Under the pieces are notes generated by a model. The model was given only the letters and a program-made list of their open reading frames with translations, was not told the DNA's origin and searched no databases. A program made the position numbers and the translations under genes. Below, one piece after another: positions 1 through 11,565 of a DNA stretch of 64,000 nucleotides (positions are counted from its first letter, which is position 1; each line of letters begins with the position of its first letter). Source of the stretch: Rhizophagus irregularis (taxonomy: Eukaryota > Glomeromycota > Glomeromycetes > Glomerales > Glomeraceae); contig NC_089455.1 of the NCBI RefSeq assembly GCF_026210795.1, positions 1,860,001 through 1,924,000 of the forward strand. Direction: 5' to 3'.

Positions 1-68
1 TTGGGAGAACGCTAAGTTAATTCGGGTTCTTCGTCGTCATTTCGTTCAAGACGCATGCATAAACGCGT

Positions 69-371
69 TCACATTACTAGAAGACGCGATGTGACTGGAC
101 GCAGTTGGCGTAGCAGATTTTTTTGGGAGGAGGTCAAAGTATTTTCATCAGAAATATTTTGTTGAGAAGAAGAAGAAGAACTATCTTTTCCAACGTCAGC
201 CGTCTGGACGTCGGCAACGTAATCTTCATCCATAGAGTTTTTGGTAATCATACGATTACGCTTTTGCTGGACAGTGTTTTCACTATCAGAACTTGAATTA
301 TCAGAGTCTTTTTTATGTTTATTTTCGTGATGGACAGTTTTCCTACTGTTAGGGTTATAACTGCACGCCAC
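69..371 (-). CDS. Hydrophilic low-complexity exon, partial gene
   Basis: An open stretch of about 100 codons on the minus strand, rich in Ser, Asp, Asn, Lys and Gln, with a run of six serines near the middle. There is no ATG at its upstream end, and a CAG just before the frame could be a splice acceptor, so it is more likely an internal exon than a whole gene. The frame ends at a GTAATG that could be a donor. Its composition resembles the N-terminal exons of the transposon accessory genes elsewhere in this window, but I see no shared motif. The product is not recognised and its other exons may lie outside the window. Confidence 0.3.
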   Translation of the reverse strand: MACSYNPNSRKTVHHENKHKKDSDNSSSDSENTVQQKRNRMITKNSMDEDYVADVQTADVGKDSSSSSSQQNISDENTLTSSQKNLLRQLRPVTSRLLVM

Positions 372-523
372 TCTGGCAGATTACACGTATTATTGAGGAC
401 TTTGAGTTGGGAATATAAAATTTTATTAGTAGTTTGTATTATTTTTTAAAAATAATAAAAAATTATTTTCGTCAGAAATTTTTATTTTTGAAAAATTCAG
501 AAAAGAGTTTATGATATATACCG

Positions 524-1024
524 TATAGCACTGCCTAAAATACCCTGGGTATATATCAATTTTACCAACTTAAAAATTGAATTATACCCAGGGGTATCTT
601 GTATGAAATATGAAAAAATTGGCCAGAATTAGCTGAATTCTCACCAGAATTAAGATTTTTTAACCACATATCAACCCAGGTAGGACCCCGGATATCTAAT
701 ATAAAGGTCATAATGGACTTTTGGCCAAAAACACCCCTTTTTGCTGAAACTCAAAAAATCGTTTTTTGTAAATATCTCAGCATCCAGTAATGTAATTTTA
801 ATGAACTTTTTTTTATTTTGTAGCCCTCATTTAGCTCTACAAGTTCATCAAAATTGGACCACTGGATGCCGAGATATTTACAAAAAACGATTTTTTGAGC
901 CCCTGAAAAATGGGCCAATCTGCCGAAAGTGTGACTTATGACCTGTTTTGGAGATATCCGGGGTCCTACCCAGGTATATTATAATAGGATACGTGGATAG
1001 GGAGGTCTCTTAGGCAGTGCTATA
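524..1024. mobile_element. MITE O with 15-bp TIR TATAGCACTGCCTAA, interrupted by MITE A1
   Basis: TATAGCACTGCCTAA at 524-538 is matched exactly by its reverse complement at 1010-1024. Just inside the left end (about 539-597) is a hairpin whose arms begin with CCCTGGGTATA. The element is interrupted at 682-975 by MITE A1 plus its duplicated target. The core CACTG...CAGTG ends recall CACTA-type termini, but the TSD is ambiguous because the TIR runs into TATA on both sides. The class is therefore unassigned. Confidence 0.6.
682..967 (+). mobile_element. Palindromic MITE family A, copy A1
   Basis: The termini are AGGACCCCGGATATCT and its exact reverse complement, and the 8-bp target ACCCAGGT is duplicated at 674-681 and 968-975. 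The two halves are imperfect inverted copies (TIR, then a CAGCATCCAGT / ACTGGATGC arm, then a TTGTAG...CTACAA core), so a transcript could fold into one long hairpin. An 8-bp TSD and no coding capacity fit a hAT-type MITE. It sits inside MITE O. Confidence 0.9.
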
Positions 1025-2089
1025 TGGTATTATAGGCAAATGCGGCATAGTAACCTTTATCTTTATTAAATTTATTCGAACATTACAATTTATAATCAAT
1101 AAAAAGAAAAATATAAAAATAAAACTAACTAAAAACAAAGCTAAATAGTCTCCTAAGAAAAAATAAAGTAAAAAATTAATCTAAAAAAGAAAAATCGCAT
1201 TACACTAAATTTTCCCAGATCTTTCCCCTTGATATATTCCAACCAAAATAGAAGTAACTATGCTAACAAAATAATCAATAACACGCCCACTATAAAAATT
1301 GACACTCCATCCTGCAAAAGCTGTTATTAAATAGCACCATTAGATGATCCATAAAACCCGAAAAGTGATTAAACTAAGGCAAACCATATTTTATCAAGTT
1401 TGATATATATTATAATATATCGGGTACCCAATAAGCCTATGATATGTGACCGATATTTAACTACCTGATATGTATAAGATGTATATGTGATATTTACATA
1501 ATGTGTCACCATTTTTCTGCATTTCTACTACACATATCAGGTACCCGATATGTGTAGTATTGTTAAATATCATACATTTATACTATGGTTCCTAATCATT
1601 CATCCATGGCTTTTTTTACTGATATTTTCACGGGCCCAACAATTATTATAATTTTTTTTACTTACCTCAAGATCCGAACCCAATACCTTCTTAAATCATA
1701 TTTCACATTCTAACCACTACACTACTTGATCTTTTTTATAATTAATTAATTATTTAACTTATACTTAAATTTATAATAATTATGCGTATAGTTAATTATT
1801 ATAATAATAAAGGCTAATTAATTGATAATGTAAATTACCTTCACATAGTTCAATGTTATTATTGTGATACTCTCTTCAGATATGATTAAAATTTTATTTT
1901 AATTATATGAATTAAGCTTTATATTTAATATTGCATTAATTATTACATTATAATATTGAATTATTTTTGAATATTAAAAGTAACATTTGAAAAAGTACAA
2001 TTGTGAAATATAGGTGATTCATTTAAAGAATTCAAAGATAAAGAAATTTCTTGAAGAGGAAGTTGTGAATTTAAATTATCATTATTAAT
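1025..2089. other. AT-rich spacer with degenerate palindromes
   Basis: No gene is visible. Between about 1385 and 1590 there are short palindromes such as a CTACACATATCAGGTACC / GATATGTGTAG pair that resemble the core of MITE family B. A similar tract lies at about 3570-3640, beyond the Crypton gene, and ends in ACCAGTG. An old B-like or CACTG-ended element may once have flanked the Crypton gene, but I could not match two ends. Confidence 0.35.
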
Positions 2090-3280
2090 TCAATTATTTT
2101 GTGAATTTTCTTGTATAAAGGTTGATAATTTATTATCAGTAATATTAATTAATGTATTTAAAGTATTAAGTTGTTGATTTTCATTAACTTTTTTATAAGC
2201 CCGAACACCTTGGACACTTTTATGACCAGTAAGTTGCATAATAGCTTGTTCTGGAACTTCTTGATCTTGTAGAATTTGAGTGGCAGTCTTACGTCCAGAA
2301 TGATTGAAAAGTAATTCAATAGGAATGTCAATTTGCGTTTCACACCCAATTTTTTTCATAAAGTTACCTAATTTATTTTTTCCTACATGATCTGTCTTGT
2401 ACCAAATATTGGTTTCCAACCAGGATGTGTTATTTGGCTGCAAATAAAAGTTTTCATCACCTGAAGGTGGGCGTTTAGACAAGTATAATTGAATATCTGA
2501 ACATGGACCATTATTATCAGCTGGTATTGAAATAATATGAGCTTGGCCACCTTGAATCCCACGTTGATTGTTTTTAGATATATAGCGAAAAAATTTCAAC
2601 CCACCATTTTCATCAGATTTAAATTGATTAATTTTAAGTTGATTATGCTCTCCTCCTCGCATAGCAAGTATTATTGATAGACAAAAAAAAACACGATACA
2701 AAAGGCCTTCAGGATTATCTGTAGTTATTTTAGGATGTTGTAAAATTTGTTGAATTTGCTGAGAGTTAATAGCAACTGAACCCAATGTTTCACCAAAGCC
2801 ATGTTCTTGAAGATCACGCAACTTTCTATGTAAAACATCATGTAAATCAGGAAACATGTATTTGTCATGTAAATTTATTTGTGGAATAGGTGAAAGATGA
2901 AGGAGATATCTATTAAGTGCGTCAACAGATTGCTTAACTGATGTTGCTTTATATTCATTACCATTTTTCATTTTCATTGTGGAGATAAATTCTACAATTT
3001 GTTTTTGAAGTTGAGAAATATCTTTAAAATCAGTTAAAGGAACTGAATAACCAGCACAAGCACGAAATTCTTCAAACTTTGTGGACCAACTTTTAGTAGA
3101 TTTTTCAGTATTTTTAACTTTTGCCTTCTTACGATAGTAAGAAGCTTTAATTTGTGCGGCATCTTGAATATTGTCAATATTATTAGAATTGTTAATAGGG
3201 TTATTTGATGAACTAAGTAAATTTGTTGCTGTTTGAAAACTTGGGAAATGAGACGTGTTTTTTTCGTGTTTTTTACCCAT
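2090..3280 (-). CDS. Crypton-like tyrosine recombinase
   Basis: A 396-residue intact frame. The N-terminal 60 residues are polar and Asn-rich; residues about 65-170 look like a helical core-binding domain; residues about 180-370 are the catalytic domain. Visible catalytic elements are Arg208 in AMRGGEH, the H-x-x-R box at His327/Arg330 (HSGRK), His353 in TGHKS and the likely nucleophile Tyr362 in RAYKK. This arrangement is typical of the DUF3504/Crypton tyrosine recombinases that move eukaryotic DNA transposons by strand exchange without a DDE enzyme. The gene has no introns and no stops, unlike nearly every other transposon gene in this window, so it may be recent or under selection. A domesticated recombinase-derived DNA-binding protein is the alternative. 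The ATG chosen is the first in frame and follows an A/G-rich tract. Confidence 0.85.
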   Translation of the reverse strand: MGKKHEKNTSHFPSFQTATNLLSSSNNPINNSNNIDNIQDAAQIKASYYRKKAKVKNTEKSTKSWSTKFEEFRACAGYSVPLTDFKDISQLQKQIVEFISTMKMKNGNEYKATSVKQSVDALNRYLLHLSPIPQINLHDKYMFPDLHDVLHRKLRDLQEHGFGETLGSVAINSQQIQQILQHPKITTDNPEGLLYRVFFCLSIILAMRGGEHNQLKINQFKSDENGGLKFFRYISKNNQRGIQGGQAHIISIPADNNGPCSDIQLYLSKRPPSGDENFYLQPNNTSWLETNIWYKTDHVGKNKLGNFMKKIGCETQIDIPIELLFNHSGRKTATQILQDQEVPEQAIMQLTGHKSVQGVRAYKKVNENQQLNTLNTLINITDNKLSTFIQENSQNN

Positions 3281-3410
3281 AATTTGATAAAAAAAAATAA
3301 AAAAATATGGTAAGAAAAAAGGAGAAAAAATTTTCAGAAATACGATAAGAAAAAAAAGGAGTTAAAAAAATATGATAAGAAAAAAAGGAGAAAAAAAATT
3401 TTTTTTAATC
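3281..3410. repeat. A/G-rich short tandem repeat upstream of the recombinase gene
   Basis: Three to four imperfect copies of a roughly 30-bp unit containing ATATGATAAGAAAAAAGGAG lie directly upstream of the recombinase start, in what would be its 5' region. Confidence 0.6.
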
Positions 3411-3479
3411 AGTAACAAGGTTTAATAGTTTATTAATAATAGTCTAAGCCACGGATGTTAGTCCCCGTGATATAAAACA

Positions 3480-3568
3480 GTTATTCCACGGGATAGCCAT
3501 AAATATCAATTAATTTTCACGGCTGCGCCATGAAAATCATTGATATTCACGGCTACCCGTGGAATAAC
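3480..3568. repeat. Near-perfect hairpin
   Basis: GTTATTCCACGGGATAGCC at 3480-3498 pairs with GGCTACCCGTGGAATAAC at 3551-3568, and the inner sequence (ATATCAAT...ATTTTCA) also pairs, giving arms of about 40 bp. It lies about 200 bp upstream of the recombinase gene and could be a recombination site, a small foldback element or the end of a larger one. Confidence 0.7.
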
Positions 3569-3639
3569 TATTACATATATCACATATATTGTACACATAT
3601 CAGGTACCTAATAAGTATCCGATAGTATTAATTTTGACC

Positions 3640-4042
3640 AGTGATTCTAAATACAACTAATTAAATTAAAAAAAACCATGATTTCATTTTTTTTAATATA
3701 TAAATGTCATAAAAAAAATTTGCTTATTCTAATATAAATTATAAAGTCAGAAGTCAACTTTGCGTATTGATCTTAGTAAAAATATTTGCTTAGGAAAGTG
3801 ATACATATGACATAATTATTAGAGGGGGGGGGATAATTAAAATCTGACATTACACTTATTCTATTTATATAAATTGTATAATTAAATTTAATTGGTTATT
3901 AAATCTGACAAGAGGGAGAAAGGGATAGAATTCATAGTAAAATAAATATGACGTAATATGTGTCACTCCCCTTATTTTAAAGCAAAATTTTGCCAATCAT
4001 CTTTGACTTTTATATGTATTTTTCAGAAACCGTTTACATTAC
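3640..4042. other. AT-rich spacer, no gene
   Basis: No reading frame or repeat of note apart from a short poly-G tract (about 3823-3832). It ends at the 8-bp target of element C. Confidence 0.5.
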
Positions 4043-5652
4043 TAGTGTTCCGAACGGGTCAGGTCAGGTCGGGTAATCCGTCTTACCCGACCCGACAAAA
4101 AAATCGGGTCAGATCGGATCGGGTAACCCGTCTTACCCGACCCGACCCGTTTGACCCATTTGACCCGTGTATCAAAAATGATTAAAAAATTAAAAAAACC
4201 CAGGTTTTTTAATTGAAAACGTCAACCCAACATTTTTTAGTTAAAAAAAACAAAAAAACGCCAAACTTGACATTTTTCTGTTAAAAAAAGTAACGTTTCG
4301 GCGTTTTTTTAATATTTATTATATGAAAAAACGCCGAAAACGTTTTTCTTAATAATTAATACAAAAAAAAACGTTTTGACGTTTTTTTTATAATTTTATA
4401 TGAAAAAACGCCGAAACGTTTTTTCTTAACAACTAATACAAAAAAACATTTTCGGCGTTTTTTTTAATATAATTTTACATGAAAAAACGCGAAACGTTTT
4501 TTTCTTAATAATAATGCAAAAAAAACGTTTCGGTATTTTTTTTTAATAATTTTATATGAAAAAACGCCGAAACGTTTTTTCTATAATAATTAATACAAAA
4601 AAAACGTTTCAGCGTTTTTTTTCTAATAATTTTATATGAAAAAACACCGAAACGTTTTTTCTTAATAATAATGCAAAAAAAAACGTTTCGGCATTTTTTT
4701 TTAATAATTTTATATGAAAAAACGCCGAAACGTTTTTTCTATAATAATTAATACAAAAAAAAATGTTTTGGCATTTTTTTTCTAATAATTTTATATGAAA
4801 AAACGCCAAAATGTTTTTTCTTAATAATCATGCAAAAAAAAAACGTTTCGCATTTTTTTCTAATAATTTTATATGAAAAAACGCCAAAACGTTTTTTCTA
4901 TAATAATTAATATAAAAAAAACGTTTTGGCATTTTTTTTTAATAATTTTATATGAAAAAACGCCGAAACGTTTTTCTTAACAACTAATACAAAAAAAAAC
5001 GTTTCGCGTTTTTTTCTAATAATTTTATATGAAAAAATGCCGAAACGTTTTTCTTAACTATTACTAAAAAAACGTTTTCGGCATTTTTTTTAAATATAAT
5101 TATGAAAAAACGCCGAACCGTTTTTTTCTTAATAAGTAATATAAAAAAACGTTTCAGCATTTTTTTTTTAAATTTTATATGAAAAAACGCTGAAACGTTT
5201 TTTCTTAATAATAATGCAAAAAAAAAATGTTTCGGCGTTTTTTTTTAATAATTTTATATGAAAAATGCTGAAACGTTTTTTCTATAATAATTAATACAAA
5301 AAAAAATGTTTCGGCATTTTTTTTCTAATAATTTTATATGAAAAAACGTCGAAACGTTTTTTCTTAATAATCATGCAAAAAAAAACGTTTCGGCATTTTT
5401 TTCTAATAATTTTATATGAAAAAACGTCAAACGCTTTTTCTATAATAATTAATATAAAAAAACGTTTCGGCATTTTTTTTTAATAATTTTATATAAAAAT
5501 GCCGAAACGTTTTTTCTTAATAATAATACAAAAAAAAAACGTTTCGGCATTTTTTTTTACATATTTGACCCATCTGACCAGAAATATTATGTCGGGTCAA
5601 ACGGGTCAACCCGACGGGTTACCCGAATTGACCCGACCCGTTCGGAACACTA
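4043..5652. mobile_element. hAT-like element C filled with a hairpin satellite
   Basis: Termini TAGTGTTCCGAACGGGTC and its near-exact reverse complement are flanked by the perfect 8-bp duplication TACATTAC (4035-4042 and 5653-5660). The outer arms are built from repeated GGGTC/GACCC words. The interior (about 4300-5550) is a tandem array of about 16 units of roughly 79 bp, each holding the complementary words CGCCGAAACGTTTT and AAAACGTTTCGGCG, so the array can fold into a series of hairpins. There is no coding capacity. TAG-type ends and an 8-bp TSD point to the hAT superfamily. Confidence 0.9.
4300..5550. repeat. Tandem hairpin array of element C (about 79-bp period)
   Basis: About 16 copies, each recognisable by TTTATATGAAAAAACGCCG followed by AAACGTTTT and then the complementary CGTTTCGGC. 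Copies differ by scattered substitutions, many at CG sites. Confidence 0.85.
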
Positions 5653-6083
5653 TACATTACCAACAATCATATTACCAACAATCATTTTACCGACACTTAT
5701 ATTATTGACAATTATTTTACCGACAGGTACATTTTACTGACACTCATTTTACCAACACTCATTTTACTATCAACACTTGCAGTATTTATTACTATTTTAC
5801 TATCCACTTCAGTATAAAAATTATAATACATATTTAATATAAAAGAATTTACCATAATATATAAATAAAAAATTGATTAATATATAACAAAATGTAAAAT
5901 ACTATGATATTTATATATAATAAAATAACTTGAATTTAATATTTAATTTTATCAATTTTATTTTTTAAAAAATTTATTTCAGCTTCATAATATATTATAC
6001 TTAAAATTGGTCTTAAAAATTTTCTTAATTTAGTTTATATAATTTGCTTTTTTTGTAACTAATTGAATATAATAATGTACTGT

Positions 6084-7671
6084 TAGTGTTCTGAAAAAAA
6101 TCCGATCTGATTCATATCTGCAGATCTGATTTGAAACGGATCGAATCAGATCAGCTTTTTTATGATCTGTGATCCGATCTGAATCAAAAAAATTTGATCC
6201 ATTTCAGATTGAATCGGATCGGATCAGTTATTCATTCAAATCAGATCAGATCGAATCAGATTCGATCAGATCCAGATCAGATCCGAATCTTAGAAAATAA
6301 AAAACGTTTTGCGCAACGTTTTTTATTAAAACAATAAAAAACCGTTGCAAAATGGTTATTTTTAGTTAAATAAACCGTTTCGCAACGGTTTATACTAAAA
6401 CAATTTAAAAAACTGTTGCGAAATGGTTTTTTTAGTTAAATAAACCATTTCACAACGATTTATATTAAAATCATTAAAAAAACTGTTGCGAAATGGTTTT
6501 TTTAGTTAAATAAACCATTTCGCAACGGTTTACATTAAAATCATTAAAAAACCATTGCGAAATGGTTCTTTTTAATTAAATAAACCATTTTGCAACGGTT
6601 CTTTTTAATTAAATAAACCATTTCGCAACGGTTTATATTAAAATATTTTAAAAAACCATTGCGAAATGGTTCTTTTTAATTAAATAAACTGTTTCGCAAC
6701 GGTTTATATTAAAACAATTAAAAGAATTATTGCAAAACAGTTCTTTTTAGTTAAATAAACCGTTTTGCAATGGTTTATATTAAAATCATTAAAAAAACTG
6801 TTGCGAAATGGTTTTTTTAGTTAAATAAACCATTTCGCAACGGTTTATATTAAAACAATTAAAAAAACTGTTGCAAAACGGTTCTTTTTAATTAAATAAA
6901 CCATTTTGCAACGGTTTATATTGAAACAATTAAAAGAACTATTGCGAAACAGTTCTTTTTAGTTAAATAAACCGTTTCGCAACGGTTTATATTAAAACAA
7001 TTAAAAAAACTGTTGCAAAACGGTTCTTTTTAATTAAATAAACCGTTTCACAACGGTTTATATTGAAACAATTAAAAGAACTATTGCGAAACAGTTCTTT
7101 TTAATTAAATAAACTGTTTCGCAACGGTTTATATTAAAATAATTAATAAACCGTTGCAAAATGGTTCTTTTTAGTTAAATAAACCATTTCGCAACAGTTT
7201 ATACTAAAAAACCATTGCGAAATGGTTCTTTTTAGTTAAATAAATCATTTTGCAACAGTTTATATTAAAATGATTTAAAAAACCATTGCGAAACAGTTTT
7301 TTTTAGGTAAATAAACTGTTTTGCAACGGTTTATATTAAAATATTTTAAAAAACCGTTTTGCAACGGTTTTTTTTTCATTTAAATTGAAATAAAAAACGT
7401 TTCGCAACATTTTTTATTAAATAAATCTTTAAAAAAATGTTGCGAAACGTTTTTTTAACTTCTGATTCAAATCGGATTCGGACCGGATCGGTTTTATCCG
7501 AATTGGATTCAGACTGAATCGAATTAAGCTCATTTCAGATTCGGATCAGATCAGATCCAATTATTTTTGATCCGAATTTGGATCAGATCAAATCAAACTT
7601 TTTTTGATCCGAATTCGGATCAGATCGGATTCATCTCAAATCTGATCTGATTCAATCCGTTCGGAATACTA
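6084..7671. mobile_element. hAT-like element D filled with a second hairpin satellite
   Basis: The left end TAGTGTTCTGAA and the right end (reverse complement TAGTATTCCGAACGG) are flanked by the perfect 8-bp duplication TGTACTGT (6076-6083 and 7672-7679). The arms are rich in GATCTGATC/GGATC words. The interior is a tandem array of about 15 units of roughly 70 bp alternating AACCGTTTCGCAACGGTT-like and complementary words. The same end sequence and plan as element C with an unrelated satellite suggest one family whose interior is replaced freely. Confidence 0.88.
6300..7460. repeat. Tandem hairpin array of element D (about 70-bp period)
   Basis: About 15 units marked by TTAAATAAACC followed by a TTTCGCAACGGTTTATATT-like core and its complement AAAACTGTTGCGAAATGG. 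Adjacent units can pair. Confidence 0.85.
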
Positions 7672-7836
7672 TGTACTGTATATTATTTCAATTAATATTA
7701 CTTAAAATTATATTATTATTTTGTCAGTAAAATGATTGTTGGTAATATGATTGTCAATAAAACGTACCTGTCGGTAAAGTGAGTGTGGTAAAATGATTGT
7801 CGGTAATATGATTGTTGGTAATATGAATTAGACTTG

Positions 7837-9990
7837 TATTTTTGATACTATATTAGGAAAATTTTTTTTTATTATAATAAATTTCTTGATTATCTTATTG
7901 ATCTATTTTGTTCGAAAGTTCGAATTCTCAAATCCTGACAGCCAATCATTTATTAGAAAAAAAAAATTTTTCAAATTCATTTTTGAAATCAGGTCCTGTT
8001 TAAGAGATAATTATATTTCAATAGAAAATGTTAAATTGCTTCTTCCTCAAATAAAGTATGTTATCATTCTAGTTTAAATAGATTCTAATTCTTATCATAA
8101 TTCTATTGATGTATTGTAATTCATATTGCCAACTTGTATTCTCTTTGTATTAAATTTTTCTTAGTTCAGATGTGATTTATAATTTGTTTGGCCAAATTTT
8201 CTGAATAAAAATTTGAATTATTTGAATACATCATTCACTCTTTTATTGTTAAACTTGTTATTAGTTGTAATGGTCAAATTTAATATAATAAATCAACAAA
8301 TTTTGACATATTGAAGATACTGTAACTTATCTACTGATAATTTTATTTAGAATTCTTGATCTGTAATTGTTTATAGATCTTTCTATTTCTTCCTTTTCCT
8401 TGTTCTAAATGTAATTTTCTGTATTCTTCAAACCACATATATGAATGTTTATGTTTAATATGATAAATGAGGTTTATCATTTGAAGACTCTTTTGATTCT
8501 CTTATAACTGATGCAATATCAATTGGATGATTTATTATTGAAAGATTACTTGCTAAAAGTTCTTCTACATCATATTTTACTATTCTCTTACAACTTGGTG
8601 GACAATAAAGAAATGGTTTTTTTTATGAAAGAACATCTTTACAGAAACCTGATGTTTTGCGACCTAGCAGTCATGAATTCGTTACCTAATATTTTCGAAT
8701 TTGTATCTATCTTTTAATGACATTTTTTGCTAAGTTTTTTATAATATTTCAATAAAGTTTTGATGAAAACCAGTCTTAAAATAGTGGTAAGATCAAATAA
8801 TAATCTTTAAAAGGTAGTAAATAAAATCAGACATTAGCCAAAATAAATTAATCAAGATATTTGTGTGATGTATCTGCAAGTATACAATAATTGATAAATC
8901 ATTTCTTAAAATGTTAAAATTTTTATTTTATTTTATTTTTATTTTGTATTTATAATTTTTTATTTATTTTATTTTATTTTATTTTTTTTTTTGAGGTGGT
9001 TTACAAAATTCTGACAATAAAGTTAATGAAATTTGGGAAGTTGTACATGTTAAAATACTTTAAATTTTCTAAATGTATTTGGTCTTGTAGGATATTATAC
9101 AATACATACAATACATTAATTGTAACTAATATTAATTTATTAACATATATAATTGTAAAATTTAACTGTAAAATATAATATAAATTTATTTATAAAATAC
9201 AGTACATTGCAAATATATTATTTAATATTCCAATATTCCTTTTATTATAATTGGATAGCCGCAGATTTTTAAACGATCAATGTATTAAAATTTCCGTTGA
9301 TATAGCGTCCCTGGTGACATAACTATAACAAGGTGGAAACTTAATTTGGTCAATGGTATCACCTGATTGTGGAATTTTAGCGGAGCAATTCTTTTTACAA
9401 AAAAAAGTGGTAAAAGCCATTATTTTTTAAAGGGTTAAAATAATAAGTTGATTTAAAAAAAAACTCACTTGCCAAATTCTCATACATCTAAAGAAATCTG
9501 AAGAATAACCATTCAAAAAAAGGATAAATGAAACATTAGGAAAAATTTTGTTAAGAGAAATAAATTAATCAAAAAATAGATTTGATCTTTAATAATAGTA
9601 CAAAGGTAGAAAATTTTATACTATATAAGATAATTAAATTGCATATTTTTGGTATTATTTTAAAATACTAAGAGTTTTTAGTTGCTTATTTTTCATATTT
9701 ATATAACTTTTTAAAATATTATATATTGAATTTATAATTAATTTTTATTTTATTTTCACTAACGGTGAGTATTAATTTTGTATTACATTTCACAATTTTA
9801 TATAAATATATAAACAAAAATTTTTTTTTGATGAAATTTCATTTTTTTTTTTCAATGTTTTATTAATTATCTGTCAATAGTATCTTTTTAATTTTTATTA
9901 AACTCAGTGTATTATTTTTAATATAAAATTACATGTTTATTTTGTTAAATAAAATTACTATCATAAATATGTTTTACTTTAAAATATAAT
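7837..9990. other. AT-rich spacer, no gene recognised
   Basis: Only short frames occur, with no recognisable motif. About 8920-8990 is a T-rich low-complexity tract (ATTTT repeats). No TIR/TSD pair was found. Confidence 0.5.
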
Positions 9991-10515
9991 TTCACTACTC
10001 ACCACTTTGGTTATATCAAATTATCTTTTATGCTTAACTGCTTAAGTAAGTTTGTTCAGCAAGTTAAATCTACTTGTATTTTAATTTTCATATGATATTT
10101 ATTTAGAAAAGCATATTTTTTTTAACGGTAATAACTTTTAAATTTTTTACTTTTTCATTTATAACTTTAGAGCGTAATTACACCACTTCAATCAAATGAA
10201 ATCGACTTTCTAAATTAATTAAAAGTTGTTCAGCAAGGTCGAAACTACTTATATATTAATTTTCATGAGTGTAGGTATAATACTTATGGAGAAAAGTGCA
10301 TTTTTCATAACGGTACTAATCCGAATTTTTTATTTCTCCGTTTACAACTTCAGAGCGTAATTACACCTCTTTGGTCAAATGAAATCGACTTTCTAAATTA
10401 ATTGAAAATTGTTCAGTAAGGTCGAAACTACCTACATATTAATTTTTATAGGTGTAAGTATAATACTTATGAAGAAATTTACATTTTTGTAATAGTATTA
10501 ATTTCGAATTTTTCT
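9991..10515. repeat. Three tandem copies of a roughly 180-bp repeat
   Basis: GTTCAGCAAG-like words recur at about 10054, 10228 and 10411, and AGCGTAATTACACC at about 10172 and 10353. The first copy is the most diverged. Confidence 0.7.
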
Positions 10516-10739
10516 TTTACTGTTTATTAACTTTATTAATTGAATATTGTTAATCTACTTGTATATTATGTTTAGTTTAGCTTCACAACATATTTAAAAT
10601 TGGATTTAATAAAATATATTAATTAATAAATATATTTTATAAATTATATGTGTTATAATAAAAATTTAATTAGGTTAGAAGATTGATTTGCTTATTTTTA
10701 TATAATTTTTAAGGTTAGATATCAACAATGCTTAGCGAT

Positions 10740-11565
10740 CATAGTAAAAACCTATGCTTAGAGCTACTAATAAAAAATATTTTTGGGACCTTACCTATAT
10801 AAGTATTTTCCAGGGTTCTACCACAATTTGCATTACATTTACATAAAATTACAAAAATTTGACTAATTTCATCACAATTTGCATTACGTTTGCATAAAAT
10901 TACTAAAAATTTACCCAAATTTATTACAATTTGCATTATGTTTACTTAACTAAGGTTGCCTATCTAAACCTTTCCAAAATTCTACGATTAGTTTCTCCAA
11001 AATTTTACTATAGTTTTATTATAATTTCGGCAAGGTTTTAGCAATTTCAGCATTTATAATAAGTTTCGTCAGATTTTGCTTTTTCTTCAAAATTTTGCTA
11101 ACTTTTTAATAAGACTTTCATATAGTTTCGGCAAAGTTTTACCATTACGACATTTCGCCAACTTGCCAAAACCCCTAGTTTCTCCAGCAACCTTATACAT
11201 AACATTACTAAAAATTTGACTAAATATACCACAATTTGTTTTATGTTTGCATAACATTACTAAAAATTTGCCTAAAATTTACACAATTTACACTATATTT
11301 GCATAACATTACTAAAAATTTACCTAAATTCACCACAATTTGCATTACGTTTACATAATATTATTAAAAATTTGACAATTTGCATTACATTTACATAACA
11401 TTACTAAAAATTTGACTAAATTCACCACAATTTGCATTACGTTTGCATAAAATTACTAAAAATTTGCCTAAAATTTACACAATTTACATTACGTTTGCAT
11501 AACATTACTAAAGATTTGTCTAAAATTTTCTATAATTTAATAATAATTTACTGAAAAATTTCTCA
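10740..11565. repeat. Minisatellite of about 50-60 bp units
   Basis: A dozen or more imperfect units built around CACAATTTGCATTACGTTT followed by GCATAAAATTACTAAAAAT. A mixed middle section (10960-11180) carries related TTTCGGCAA/TTTTACTA words. No gene is present. Confidence 0.75.

Larger units (their letters stand above)
5653..7836. mobile_element. Inverted-repeat element E, split by element D
   Basis: The stretch 5653-5790 consists of repeats of (A)TTACCAACAATCAT / TTACCGACA, and its reverse complement is present at about 7716-7836. The two arms are about 110-130 bp each. Element D lies between them. Element C is inserted directly against the left arm. There is no coding capacity, and the outer boundaries and TSD are not clear. 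Confidence 0.6.

Noticed and set aside
741-941. 66-codon frame inside MITE A1
   Set aside because: It lies within the palindrome and is not open in copies A2-A4 in the same form.
4609-5708. Open frames of 60-70 codons within the element C array
   Set aside because: They are repetitive by-products of the 79-bp unit (KKNVSAFFHIKLLE-type peptides repeated) with no gene features.
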